A stretch of DNA of 64,000 bases, from contig NC_088178.1 of NCBI RefSeq assembly GCF_028769735.1, positions 5,336,001 through 5,400,000 on the forward strand, written 5' to 3'. The DNA comes from Zonotrichia leucophrys gambelii. Lineage: Eukaryota > Chordata > Aves > Passeriformes > Passerellidae. Position numbers and translations under genes: made by a program. The notes beneath the pieces are model-generated. The model was not told the DNA's origin and made no database searches. It was given only the letters and a program-made list of their open reading frames with translations. Below, one piece after another: positions 48,270 to 58,400 of this stretch; within the stretch, counting starts at the first letter, position 1, and the number at the start of each line of letters is the position of its first letter.

Positions 48270-49379
48270 TTATATAGAATTCAAATTTTCCATAATTTTC
48301 ATAGAAATGGAAACATGTTTGTAGAAATTAAATGCAGAGTCACTGCAAATAAGTGGGGCAGATGTGCTGGGCAGGTCAGAGTCCTCTTCCTCTGCCTCCA
48401 GCGAGCCAGGCTCCTGCATGAGGGCTGGGTAGCGGGGGTTGACCCAGATGGTGCGGATGGTGACGTCCTTGCTCTTCTGCTGCCGCAACTTTTGGGCCTT
48501 CCTGTTTTTCCCATGGGACACCAATTGATCTGTGTCTTGGAGGAAGAGCTTTTGGAGTTGTCCTGGGCCGCTGTCAGACTCCGGTTTGTTGGGGTCATTA
48601 GAACTGGACTGTGCCAGGCTCTCTTCCCCACAAACGCTGTCCTGGCAAAGCGTGGACCAGTTCTGCGTCTCGTTGCCCAGGTCTTCAAGGAGTGCCATCA
48701 CTCCTGACCTTGGTCCACACAGCTCCAGCTCTTCCAGCTGGTCGATGGAGGGGCTGGGAGAGTGGCAGCGCTCTAAGGGGTACGGGCCTGCGGGCTCCGA
48801 GGGCTCTTCCCATGCTCTGTGTGTGAGGGGCGTGGGGGGCCTCTCTTCCTCACTGCTCTGACTCTGCTGGCTGCTGTTTTCCTCTGGCAGTGTCTGCAGT
48901 AGGTAGCGCCGGTCCAGCTTGGGGAAGGGCTGCTCCCCAATGTGTGCTGCTGGCAGGAGAGCCCTCAGCTGCGCCCCTGCCCCCTGGGCACCGACAGGTC
49001 CCAGCTGGGTGGGTGAGGGCCCGGGGGCGTAGCAGGGGCTGTGCGGGGCAGCTGCCCGGCTCTGTGCCCCCGCTGCGGGGGCTGCTGCTGCCGTGGCTGA
49101 GCCCGTGGCCCGGTGCAGGCGCCGCTGTGTCCCCGGCTGCCGGATCGCAGCCGCCACCCTGCTGAGGATGGCCCGGCAGTCGCGGCGCAGGGAGCGTAGC
49201 AGAGCCCGGCCGCGGGCCCTGGGGCTGTGCGGGGCCGCTGCCCGGCTCTGTGCCCCCGCTGCGGGGGCTGCTGCTGCCGTAGCTGAGCCCCTGCCTGGAT
49301 ATCCTAATAGCCAGATATATTTGGTTGGATTATCTTTAATAAAGCCAGTATTTCCTGTCAGGATAATATTAGTTGACAA
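48270..49379 (-). CDS. Unidentified 369-codon open frame in a GC-rich island; gene, exon or retrocopy unresolved
   Basis: The frame is open on the minus strand from an ATG at 49379 to a stop at 48270, inside about 1 kb of GC-rich, CpG-containing DNA (about 48335-49290) surrounded by AT-rich DNA. Residues 1-30 and the last 20 or so come from AT-rich flank and are unlikely to be original. Residues 31-53 and 93-115 are an identical Ala-rich repeat. Residues 54-92 are Arg-rich (RDCRAILSRVAAAIRQ). Residues 153-182 contain PKLDRRYLLQTLPEENSS and then QSSEEERPP. Residues 290-304 are basic (GKNRKAQKLRQQKSK), followed by IWVNPRYPALMQ and an acidic tail (EAEEEDSD). There is no signal peptide, no clear membrane segment and no catalytic motif. 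The composition suggests a largely disordered intracellular protein. The ATG is the only one before residue 228, so the start is doubtful. On the minus strand an AG at 49292-49291 could be a weak splice acceptor opening the GC-rich part. I do not recognise the family. Alternatives are an intronless retrocopy, one exon of an unidentified gene, or a chance open frame favoured by high GC. Confidence 0.4.
   Translation of the reverse strand: MSTNIILTGNTGFIKDNPTKYIWLLGYPGRGSATAAAAPAAGAQSRAAAPHSPRARGRALLRSLRRDCRAILSRVAAAIRQPGTQRRLHRATGSATAAAAPAAGAQSRAAAPHSPCYAPGPSPTQLGPVGAQGAGAQLRALLPAAHIGEQPFPKLDRRYLLQTLPEENSSQQSQSSEEERPPTPLTHRAWEEPSEPAGPYPLERCHSPSPSIDQLEELELCGPRSGVMALLEDLGNETQNWSTLCQDSVCGEESLAQSSSNDPNKPESDSGPGQLQKLFLQDTDQLVSHGKNRKAQKLRQQKSKDVTIRTIWVNPRYPALMQEPGSLEAEEEDSDLPSTSAPLICSDSAFNFYKHVSISMKIMENLNSI
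49035..49104. repeat. 70-bp direct repeat, copy A
   Basis: This block is repeated at 49221-49290 with an offset of exactly 186 bases (62 codons) and only two differences in 70 bases. It lies in frame in the minus-strand open frame and encodes its residues 93-115. Confidence 0.95.
49221..49290. repeat. 70-bp direct repeat, copy B
   Basis: The partner of 49035-49104, encoding residues 31-53 of the minus-strand frame. Its high-coordinate end coincides with the sharp edge between GC-rich and AT-rich DNA. Confidence 0.95.
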
Positions 49380-51825
49380 ATATTTTCACGCATCTCAGAG
49401 TTCACAAGGCTGTAGTCTAGACAGGTGTGCTGCTTATTTTTAGTTCCTTTTTTCAGTGATTCATCCTCTTACAGTATTGAAAATTATTTATTACAAGAAT
49501 TATGTTTAAAGCATTTTAGTGACCTGATTATTTATAGTTTTATGTTGACTGATGTATGATAAGATTGCAAAGCAGAAGTGCCTCACAAGGTGGTTCAGGA
49601 AATACAATTCTCGTGATTAACACAAGAGCGCAAAACCGGCTTGGCTTTGAGAATGCAGGATGAATTTGAAATAAATGCAAATATGTTGGTATTTGTGAAT
49701 GACCACTGTAAATAAGAGGAGGCCATGTCTAACCCAGCTTTTGGAGTGAGACTGCATTAAACCATACTCATTGTTGGTTGGTGTGTGGGGTATCAAACAT
49801 CCCAGGGCAGTTACCCGAGCCAGACTGAGCATTGTGTCACCTGTGCTCACCCAGCCCTGAAAGGGAAAGGGCACAGGGAACACAGAAACAAACAAACAAA
49901 CAAACAAAGTCAAAGGCTTTTTAGGAGGACAAAGCAAAATAATAATAAAAAAGATTGACACTAGACACTGCAGGAAGAGGGCAAAGGGGTTGTGAAGCCT
50001 TTGCGTGTCTGTACATGCTAAGATGATTTTCAGCCCTCTCAGGCTGGTAGACTTAATTCTTTTTCTATTTGTTATTCTATTGGCAACCAAGCTCCTACAC
50101 CATGCATTTGTCAGCATTGAATTGCATTTGCTTCATGTCAAAAAACCATCTATAAAGGCTTGCTGCTGCTTTTTTGATGTCATTTTGTTTGCCACAGCTC
50201 TGAACATTGGAGCATTGACTATGCAGGGAGTATGGGAAAAAGTCTGGGGATATTTTAAAGCTTCACCAAAGGGAGGAATGTTGCTTTTGAACTTATTAAG
50301 GAAAGATTTGTGTGGGGAATTTCTGAGAAGTTGGCTCATTGGGTCTTTTTTGCCCTCCTGGAAAATTTTGCCCTTTCTAATATTTCTCCAGAAGAGGAAG
50401 GACTACTTACGAAGTGGGTATCCTTAACTTTCTAAAAGCTCCTTTAGCCTCAGAGGATTCTGTCTATATAGAGTATCACTTCCTATTATTACCATGTTAC
50501 TGACATTTAGTAGAACATGCTTTTAGTTCTGGATTTGAAAAAGAACAGGAATTTGTATGACTCCAAATACTGTCAGGCCACCAGACATCTTCTGTGAATG
50601 TGGTAACAGGTCTAAGAAGGAGCTGGTCCATTATAGAGAAGAATCAAGACAGTGGATAAAATCCCACCCTCACTGCTATCAAGAAGAGTTTGGTTTCTAT
50701 CTTCAACAGGCTCCAATTTTATCCTCATATATTTCCATAGGAGGAAAACCTGCATTTTTTCATTGCTGAATGATAAAAGTTTTGTTTATTGTGTGTGGAG
50801 CTAAGCTCCTATTTCAGTCCAGGTTTAGCAATGATCAAAACTCACAGAGAAAATAAAATAGCAATAAAAACCATTACTCAGAGCCACTAAAATTACCCAA
50901 AATTCAGGAATCAAATGTGAACTAACTTCCATAAAACTACTCCCATCATCCTACTGCCCATAACAAAGCTGAATGTAGGATCTCCATGTGGCAGTGTAAG
51001 AGTCAATGTCAAAAATCATGAGAATGCCTTTAATACCAAGTAACTTGATCCTGGATATTCCCTCTATCTACAGGTGAAACTTGATGTTCAGGAGGTGCAG
51101 AGAACCAAGCAAACTCATGTTTTCTCTTTCAGAACTATGAGAAACATGTCAGTGTCTGTCTCACACATTATGCACTGCAAATTCCATCTGCCAATTTAGC
51201 AAGCTCATAGTGATTAGTTCAGAAGTTGATTCTCCTTGAGCAAAAACAGGTAAAAATCAATCAATTATGTAATTGGCATGCTGGAGTTGATGCAGCCATC
51301 AAATGGAAATACCACACTCCTCAAAGGATTGCATCACAGTAGAGGAAAAAAAATGTTTTAGAATTAAATGGAGTCTTTTAATCTTCACAAAACAGCCCCA
51401 GCTTTTCAGGTGCTCTGAGAATCTCTAAGCAGACAGTTTAATAAATTAGACTTAACAAATCTGTTTTATGAATATGAGTTGGAGACATTCTATCAGAAGG
51501 TTTCCAGATAGTTTTTTCCCCTCTGTATTTCCTATACTCTGGTGTTGTCTTAAGAATTCAGGTTCTTTTTGCCTATCAGAATGTATGGAGAAAAGAAATA
51601 TTGATTTTAATAACTATATTACTTGAAAGCATGCCCACATTCAATTTACTAAAATCAGATTCCCTTCCTATTCTGAGCAGACAGTAACAACATGATCCTG
51701 TCCCAAGGAGAAACAGAAATACCTAACAAAACCAAGATTTAGGGTTTTTTTTAATTATTGGAAATATTTGGTCATGTATTCAGTAGATGAATTTATATAA
51801 GTACATAGATCCACAGAATGTATGT
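49380..51825. other. Unique AT-rich DNA, no gene called
   Basis: Overlapping frames occur on both strands at 49617-50117 (minus, 166 codons) and 50005-50427 (plus, 140 codons). Both are hydrophobic because of T-rich sequence and resemble nothing I know. A short AAAC array lies at about 49888-49908. No transposon is recognised. Confidence 0.5.
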
Positions 51826-52128
51826 AAGAATCATAGCATCTAAGAGTGTTTTGGGTTGGAAAGGAACTTGCAAGATAATCTCATTCCAAATCCAGGAGCT
51901 ACCCATGGGCAGGGACACCTTCCACTATCCTAGGCTGCTCCAAGCTCCATCCAGCCTGGCCTTGGAAACTTCCAAGGGTCCAGGGGCAGCCACAGCTTCT
52001 CTGGACACCCTGTGCCAGGGCCTCCCCATTGTTATAATTAAAAATGTGGTCTCTACACAAATCCAAATTTACCTTCTTTTGGGTCAAAAGAGTTGCCCCA
52101 GTCTTGTCACTACAGGCCCAGAGGTGGA
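51826..52128 (-). mobile_element. CR1 LINE fragment, 3' part, about 300 bp
   Basis: A minus-strand CR1. The plus strand shows aagagtgttttgggttggaa, gggcagggacaccttccact, ggctgctccaagctccatcc, ggggcagccacagcttctct, caccctgtgccagggcctcc, then a more diverged upstream part with ccttcttttgggtcaaaaga and cttgtcactacaggccc. Open frames across it are shadows. Confidence 0.92.
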
Positions 52129-54744
52129 CATGGATATGCAGAATATATAAATTTACACGGAAGCAAATCGATGCCAGAGAAAGAATTGGGGTCTATATAA
52201 ATATCTATATATTTTATATGTAATAAAAATAGACAAAACATGTTTTCTTTGTGATTTTGGCAGTTAAGGAAAGCCTTCTGTGCTCTCGTCTGGGAGAAAA
52301 TGTGTTAAGTAAAATATGAAGTTCTAAAAGGCATGCAACTAAAATGTAGGAAATAAACACCTGTCTCCCCTGTTAAAAACATTACCAACATTTCTAATGT
52401 TCCTTAGGTTGAAAGAGGTTTTAAAGTGTCTTTTTTCTTACTAGGTTATTAATTCATGAGATGTAAGCCTTTCTCAGACTGCCTAAGTAGTGTTTTCTTC
52501 ATTCCTGCATATCACACATCTGAGAAAATCTATGCAATACTTGCATGAACAATATTTGCATTGGTAACTGTGTTTGTACAGTGTGGGGTCCTGAAATCCA
52601 CACCTTGAAAGGCGATTATGTACCTAATGTGCACAAAAATTCCAGTGAAATCAGTCATGGTCTCTCACAGTAGATATTTCACATGTATGGGACTGTAAAG
52701 AAAGGTCTACTGCAATCATGAATTAATCTCCAGAACACAATTATTTAGATTTAAACAGTATGAAACAGAGAGTTTTTTTATTTTCCCCTAAAATAAAGCA
52801 AATATATGTAAGAAGGTGGTGATTCACGCAGCAAGTGGCATTTCTAGAAGCTCCCATTATTAGTACTAAAAATGCTTTACCATCTGTCTCCTTCTCTCTT
52901 CACTCATTTATTTTGCTGCCTGCAGTCACGTTATTTTCTTTTTGAAGAAAGAGCAAAGTTGGCATAAGGAATGCAGAGATCCTGGTTCTGCAAGCACTCT
53001 CCACCTTCTGCCTCCTGTCCCCTGAGTGAGCTGCTTTTGCATGGGATCTCATGCTCTGATGATGCAGACCATCAGTACTGACACAGGCTAAATATAACTC
53101 AAACACCAGATTGCATCTCCTGTCAAACAGTTCAATAACTCGTAAGTGAAAACTCTTCATTTTCATTTTGCCCAATTCCAGGTTAATATTAAAAGAAAAA
53201 AAAAAAAAAGAGAAAAAAATCCATGCAACACCCCCCAAAATAAATCCTACAGAATAAAACCAAAAAATAAGCAACAAAAAAAAAATCACTGATGGTTTTT
53301 ATGCTTTTTCCATGTCTTTGTCCTGCTCTCACGGACACATTTCTTCAGAACTCCTTGAGGAATCTTTCTCTGAGCAGGTCCTTTAATAACACCCACATAA
53401 ATACTGCTGCAGAGTAAAAAACATGTTGCAAACACATACAAACAACCTAAAGGTACTACTGCCTAAGAAGTAGTTTAATTAAATAGAAGATATGTCATGA
53501 TGGCACAAGCAGCTTCAGAAATTGAGTGAATCAAAACAGAAATGTAAGGATTTGTGGGTAAAAACCGAAAATAAACATTCCACTGTTAGCAAGATAGCTT
53601 GCCTAATGTGAATATCAGAATTGGTTGCAAGTTTTGGCTTCATCAGAGTCTGTAAACTCAGGTATGCACAGCAACAAGAACCCTGTGAGTTTAATAAATA
53701 TTCTTTATTTGGCTTCTTTAATGGCAATGGGCAAAAAAGACCCCGTATGGGAGTTACAATACTGAAAATGAAAGCTGTATGCATGTGTAACACACAGAGA
53801 AACACGCACAGGAATGGTAAATTGGCAGGAAATAGGGTCATTTTTCACAATGTAACAGATTACTTTTGGCACATATATTCATTAACTAGAATATTCACAA
53901 ATGTCTTTAATTGCCTGTTTGGTATCTTGCTAAAACTGTAAGCCATAAAAACCCTGTTCAAACAGGATTCGGCCTTCCTGACTCATCTGCCTACAGCACA
54001 GCAAGGTTCCTTCCCGTTCTCCAGCTATCAGGCTGTTGTCACATCCAGATTTTTGTTATTTCATCTGTCCACAGTGAGTCAAAAATGATCTTGGTATTTT
54101 AAACACAGTTGCATCCATGTTGAAGTGGAATTCAGCAGCCATCTGGTCCTTGGAAAAGGAAGATATCAGCAGTGCAGAGATAAATCAAGAAAAAAAAAAT
54201 TTAAATAGACTTTTTTTTTGTTGTTGTTTAAACTTTTTTCTTAGAATGGTGAATCAGAATGCTTGGTTTTAGAATAAACAAAATAGACAAGTTGTAAACA
54301 AAATGCAACTTGTCTTAATGTTCAAATGGGAAGACTTTATCAAGATGAAGATAAACCTTGATATCAGTTTCAAACCAGCAAGCAATTTGCCAGACACACA
54401 AATGAAACAAACAAAACCCTCCCTCTCAAAGCCCCTGGTCTGACAGGAAACCTCCTGATCAGCCTTTAAGCACAGAAATATGACCATGGCATAAAGGATG
54501 AGGTTTTCCTCTGGTATAACAATCCATTTGGGAATCAGCAGAGCAGCCGTGGTGAATATGCAGTGATTGATGAGGATTTGTGCTTGGAGTGTGCTAATGA
54601 ACAGCAATCCACTAGTGCAAACATGCAATTTCTCACTCATTACCTGTACATTAACGTTTGATTTCATATCTTGTCAACATCGAGTGCAAACTAACTCAGA
54701 GCTGGAGAAAATCTCCTTTGGAGATTCCACAGTAGGAAAAATAG
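52129..54744. other. Unique AT-rich DNA, no gene called
   Basis: No gene or transposon is recognised. A-rich runs occur at about 53190-53285. Frames of 106-132 codons on both strands are AT-driven and unsupported. Confidence 0.5.
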
Positions 54745-54763
54745 CCTAAGTCTTTGACTTAGG
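54745..54763. repeat. Perfect 8-bp inverted repeat with 3-base loop
   Basis: The stem cctaagtc / gacttagg surrounds a ttt loop. It lies directly against the start of the LTR at about 54766. It is short enough to be chance. Confidence 0.8.
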
Positions 54764-54765
54764 TT

Positions 54766-55466
54766 AGCTGGGGGTGTGTTTGTGTGTGTATCTTTTAGAG
54801 GTGGGGCAGTTCTCCTCTGTTCATTGGGCAGGTTTCTTTATCTCTCCCACAACCAATCCTCCCTCCAGGAGATCTCCTCTGTTCATGGGCCATTAATTAC
54901 TAATTATCTTGTGTTCATGGCCAGTGAGTGTCCCTGCATGGCTGATCCAATTCCATCATCCTGTGGGGAGATGCTCCGCCCAGGGGAGGAGCCAAGCATT
55001 CCTGCCTGGATACAATCTGAGCTTTGGGACACCCCAGCAGCCTTTGCCCCCTGCATTGCCAGAGGAGCAGCTTTCTGCTGCCCTGCATTGCCAGAGGGAG
55101 CCCAGGCCCATCTGCAGCAGCCCTGGAGCTGCAGAGGAAAACTCCCCCCTTGTGCAGGATCCTGCTGCAGCAGAGCCACAGCTGGGACTGCAGGAGGGCT
55201 GAGCCCCCATGGGATGGGGCTGGGACACCACCCTGACACACAGGGGGCAGCTCCTGCTCTGACTGGCAGTGTTGGTTTGTACTACTGCATTTTAAATTTT
55301 ATTTTATTTTTTTCCCTAATAAAGAACTGTTATTCCTATTCCCATATTTTGCCTGAGATCCCCTTAATTTCAAAATGATAATAATTCAGAGGGAGGGGGT
55401 TTACATTTTCCATTTCAGGGGAGGCTCCTGCCTTCCTTAGCAGACACCTGTCTTTTCAAACCAATA
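54766..55466 (+). mobile_element. Retroviral LTR, about 700 bp, probably a solo LTR
   Basis: A plus-strand LTR. The U3-like part contains gcagttctcctctgttcatt, gatctcctctgttcatgggc and ggggagatgctccgcccagg, followed by a GC-rich segment. A polyadenylation signal (aataaa) lies at 55318-55323 after a T-rich stretch. The U5-like part has ttttgcctgagatcccctta, cagagggagggggtttacat, ggggaggctcctgccttcct and cagacacctgtcttttcaaa. The layout and sequence match a songbird endogenous retroviral LTR type I recognise, perhaps ERVL-like. The terminal TG and CA are blurred by mutation. The frames inside it (up to 200 codons on the plus strand) are not genes. Confidence 0.78.
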
Positions 55467-55957
55467 GAATCTTAAAAGCATGTAAAAAAGCACGTGAATT
55501 TACTGCCCAAGAGCTGTTCTGCTGAAGGCTCTGGTAGTGAACTCCTTTCTTGGCAGGACAGCCTGACCTGTGTCTGCCTTCTGCATGATGCCTGAACTGT
55601 ATTTCTGTGCCTGGACCTCTTTTAACCTCTGCAAATGCCAATTTCTTTAGTCTCTGTAAAGCAAAAGTGACAGAGATAAAAAATGCTGTCTAAAGCCAGC
55701 AGATATTGAAACTCTGAAGACAGATATTTAGTCTAAGACTCCTTATTCCTGGGAAATAATCCTGGCAGCAAGGGAAATGAGTAACAGATGGGATTACAAA
55801 CAAAAAAATTCATCTGCTGACAATAGATGTTCACAATAAATTCTGTAAAGATTTTATGAACAGTGAAGATCGTAGGGTCTATAGCACAGGATAAAAATAG
55901 CATTAGTATCCCCAAGAACCCTGAATTCTTTCTTTCTGGTGCCATCAGACAACTACA
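55467..55957. other. Unique DNA
   Basis: No feature recognised. Confidence 0.45.
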
Positions 55958-56040
55958 TAATCCAAGAATGGTTTGAGTAGGGAGGGACCTCACTGAGAAA
56001 ACTATTTCCTCCCAGTTGCCCATCTAAACCAACCCTTCTA
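55958..56040 (-). mobile_element. Possible degraded CR1 3' end
   Basis: The plus strand has ccaagaatggtttgagtagg, gagggacctcactgagaaaa and tctaaaccaaccc, which resembles a diverged reverse-complement CR1 terminus. It is weak and could be chance. Confidence 0.4.
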
Positions 56041-57424
56041 AACTGGAATATTCCCCATTCTTTCCTCTTATAATTTCCCAGTTTAAATTGTAACTATGTA
56101 AAAGTTGCCGACACTTATAAAATTGTATTCCAACAGCTCATCTCTGGAGTTTTTTCATTGGTGTCAGGGTTGTGATCTTTACTAATTCAATAACCGTAAT
56201 TTACTAATACAGGTGGTTTTTATTGCAAGACATTATCACAAATATGAACAAGGCTAGGTAGCCTGGGGATGAGTGACTGAAACACTTTATGTCTTCAAAT
56301 AATGAAATTTTAGCTGTCAAAACACAAGTTTTGAGGAAATGAGTGCTGAGAGAAGCAGCATTATTATTATATATACCACAAAGAAAGAAACTATAAAAGG
56401 AAATAACTATTTATTTGGTTTCGTCTGGTTTTGTCTGGTTTTAAGATTGCAGTTGATCCAAGAACAAGTAAAATTGGGACTGTTATGGAATGATTATCAT
56501 TCTGAAAAAAAATTTCTTTATAAAGTACAAATTTGTGAACAACACTACCATAGGGATATTTTAATTTTCAGAGAAATTTACTGTTTTGGGTCTTTGCTTC
56601 ACTTATTTCCTGATGTCCACCTGGATTCTCAATGAACACTTTTCAAAATCAACCCTCATTTGCTGGTATCTGTCAGTAATAATTAAACCCCTAGAGAAGT
56701 GACATCTAGAATTATTTATATTTCCCCAAAAATCAAGAAGAAAGGCTGTTGTGTTTTTCAGCTTTCTTTTGTGATCCTTTTTATACTATCTTCCATTCTT
56801 TAGACTAATTTTTTGTAATGCAAAACCTGCCTTTTAGGCTGTAATTGTCATTAGTGAATGTCTGTAGTCTTCTGGATTTGCAAACTCAAAATGCAAATTT
56901 AAAGAGCATGATTAAGCATATTCTTTCCAAACACACCATCATTAATTGCTGATCAGAGGTTTTACAAATGGAATTAAATGTGCTATTCAGCTGTCTATAT
57001 TTGGAGAAAACATCTCAGCTTTGAATTATATTGGGGCAGTTATTAAATACATTACTGCAACAATATTATGTGAAGAATCTGTAATAGAGAGTTAAAATCA
57101 TAATTATTGCTATCGTGTGACAACAGTTTTTCAAATGGGTCATTGCAGCCATGGAACAATGTTCTTCATTTAAAGTAAAAGATGTGGGAAAAAGAGGGGG
57201 TCATCTCCTCAAAACTTGCACTTAAAATTTCATTATTTAAAGACACGAAGTGTTTCAGTCACTCATCCCTAAGCTATCTAACCTGGTTTATATTTGTGAT
57301 AATGACCTGCAATAAAAATCACTTCTATTAGTAAATTACTGTTATTGAATTAGCAAAGATCAGAACCCTGACACTGAAGAAACTGAGGATATTACAAGTG
57401 ATAAGGAAATACACATTTATGAGA
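56041..57424. other. Unique AT-rich DNA
   Basis: No gene or transposon recognised. Confidence 0.5.
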
Positions 57425-57680
57425 GATGGGGGGAATGTCTTCAAACAGAGAGTGGGTATAGATGGGCTATTGGGAAGGAATTGTTCCCTGTGAGGGTGGG
57501 CAGGCGCTGGCACAGGGTGCCCAGAGAAACTGTTGCTGCCCCTTGGCAGCGTCCAAAGCTTGCTGGATGGGGCTTGGAGGAACCTGGGTAGTGGAAGTTG
57601 TCCCTGCTCATGGAAGGGGTGGCACTGGATGGGCTGTGAGGTTCTTTCCACCCCAAACAAATCTGGGATTCTGGGTTCCA
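57425..57680 (+). mobile_element. CR1 LINE fragment, 3' part
   Basis: A plus-strand CR1: ggtgggcaggcgctggcaca, gggtgcccagagaaactgtt, cagcgtccaaagcttgctgg, catggaaggggtggcactgg, gttctttccaccccaaacaa and a terminal gggattctgggttcc. It is the same type as the 17.0- and 63.6-kb copies. Confidence 0.92.
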
Positions 57681-57937
57681 TGACTCAGCTCCTTAGCACC
57701 AGATTGGTGCTGGAGGAGCTCAGCAGCAGCTTCAGTGATGTGCAGGTCCCTTTGGCTGAGCTCAGGAGGATTTTCCCGTATCCCTTTGCACACCCTGGCA
57801 AACAGGGAGCCTTTCAGCCCACAGCATTGCCCTCTGTGCCAGCACCAAGCCATTTCCAGCCTGGCAGGGCAGGGCTGCCACCCCATGTGCTGCAGCTGCT
57901 GCCAGGCCTGCTCAGGGAGCCCGGGCAGCTCTGCACA
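57681..57937. other. GC-rich 250-bp block wedged between a CR1 and an LTR
   Basis: This short block is distinctly GC-rich and open in more than one frame (plus 57533-57979, which begins in the CR1, and minus 57608-57994). The plus frame reads RLVLEELSSSFSDVQVP and LPPHVLQLLPGLLREPG, which looks protein-like but matches nothing I recognise. It could be leftover retroviral internal or exonic sequence, or chance. Confidence 0.3.
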
Positions 57938-58400
57938 TGTTATTGTATTTGCAGGGTGCCCCAACGAAGGAAGGAATGATGAATCTGACTCCATGTTCTC
58001 ACAAGGCTAATTTATTATTTTATGATACTATATTATATTAAAGAATACTATACTATACTAAAGAATACAGAAAAGATACTTACACAATGCTAAAAAGACA
58101 ATAATGAAAACTCTTGACTCTTTCCAGAGTCTCGACACAGCTCGGCCCTGTTTGGCCAAAGAGTGAAAACAACTCACAGCAGAATCCAATGAAACAATCA
58201 CCTGTGGGTAAACAATCTCCAAACACATTCCACATGAGCAAAACACAGGAGAAGCAAATGAGATAAGAATTGTTTTCCTTTTCTCTGAGGCTCCTCATCT
58301 TCCCAGGAGAAAAATCCTGGGCAAAGGGATTTTTCAGAAAATATGAATGCCACACACACATCTCCTGATATGGATGCCACACACACATCTCCTGGCCATT
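57938..58400 (-). mobile_element. Retroviral LTR, minus strand, with a 27-bp tandem at its start
   Basis: Read on the minus strand this LTR starts near 58400 with tgtgtgtggcatccatatc, contains gcaaaacacaggag-type sequence (complement of plus 58236-58252), gtttggccaaacagggccga, and a polyadenylation signal (aataaa, the complement of 58011-58016). It ends near 57938 with ggggcaccctgcaaatacaa. I recognise this as a common songbird endogenous retroviral LTR. Two near-identical 27-base units (atgaatgccacacacacatc... and atggatgccacacacacatc... on the plus strand, about 58343-58396) sit at its 5' end. No internal retroviral genes are adjacent. The open frames of 130 and 72 codons inside are not genes. 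Confidence 0.8.

Noticed and set aside
49617..50427. Overlapping 166-codon (minus) and 140-codon (plus) frames
   Set aside because: Both are hydrophobic because the DNA is T/A-rich, they overlap on opposite strands, and neither resembles a known protein.
54776..55378. 200-codon plus-strand frame and several overlapping minus-strand frames
   Set aside because: They lie inside the GC-rich U3 part of an LTR and are open by composition.
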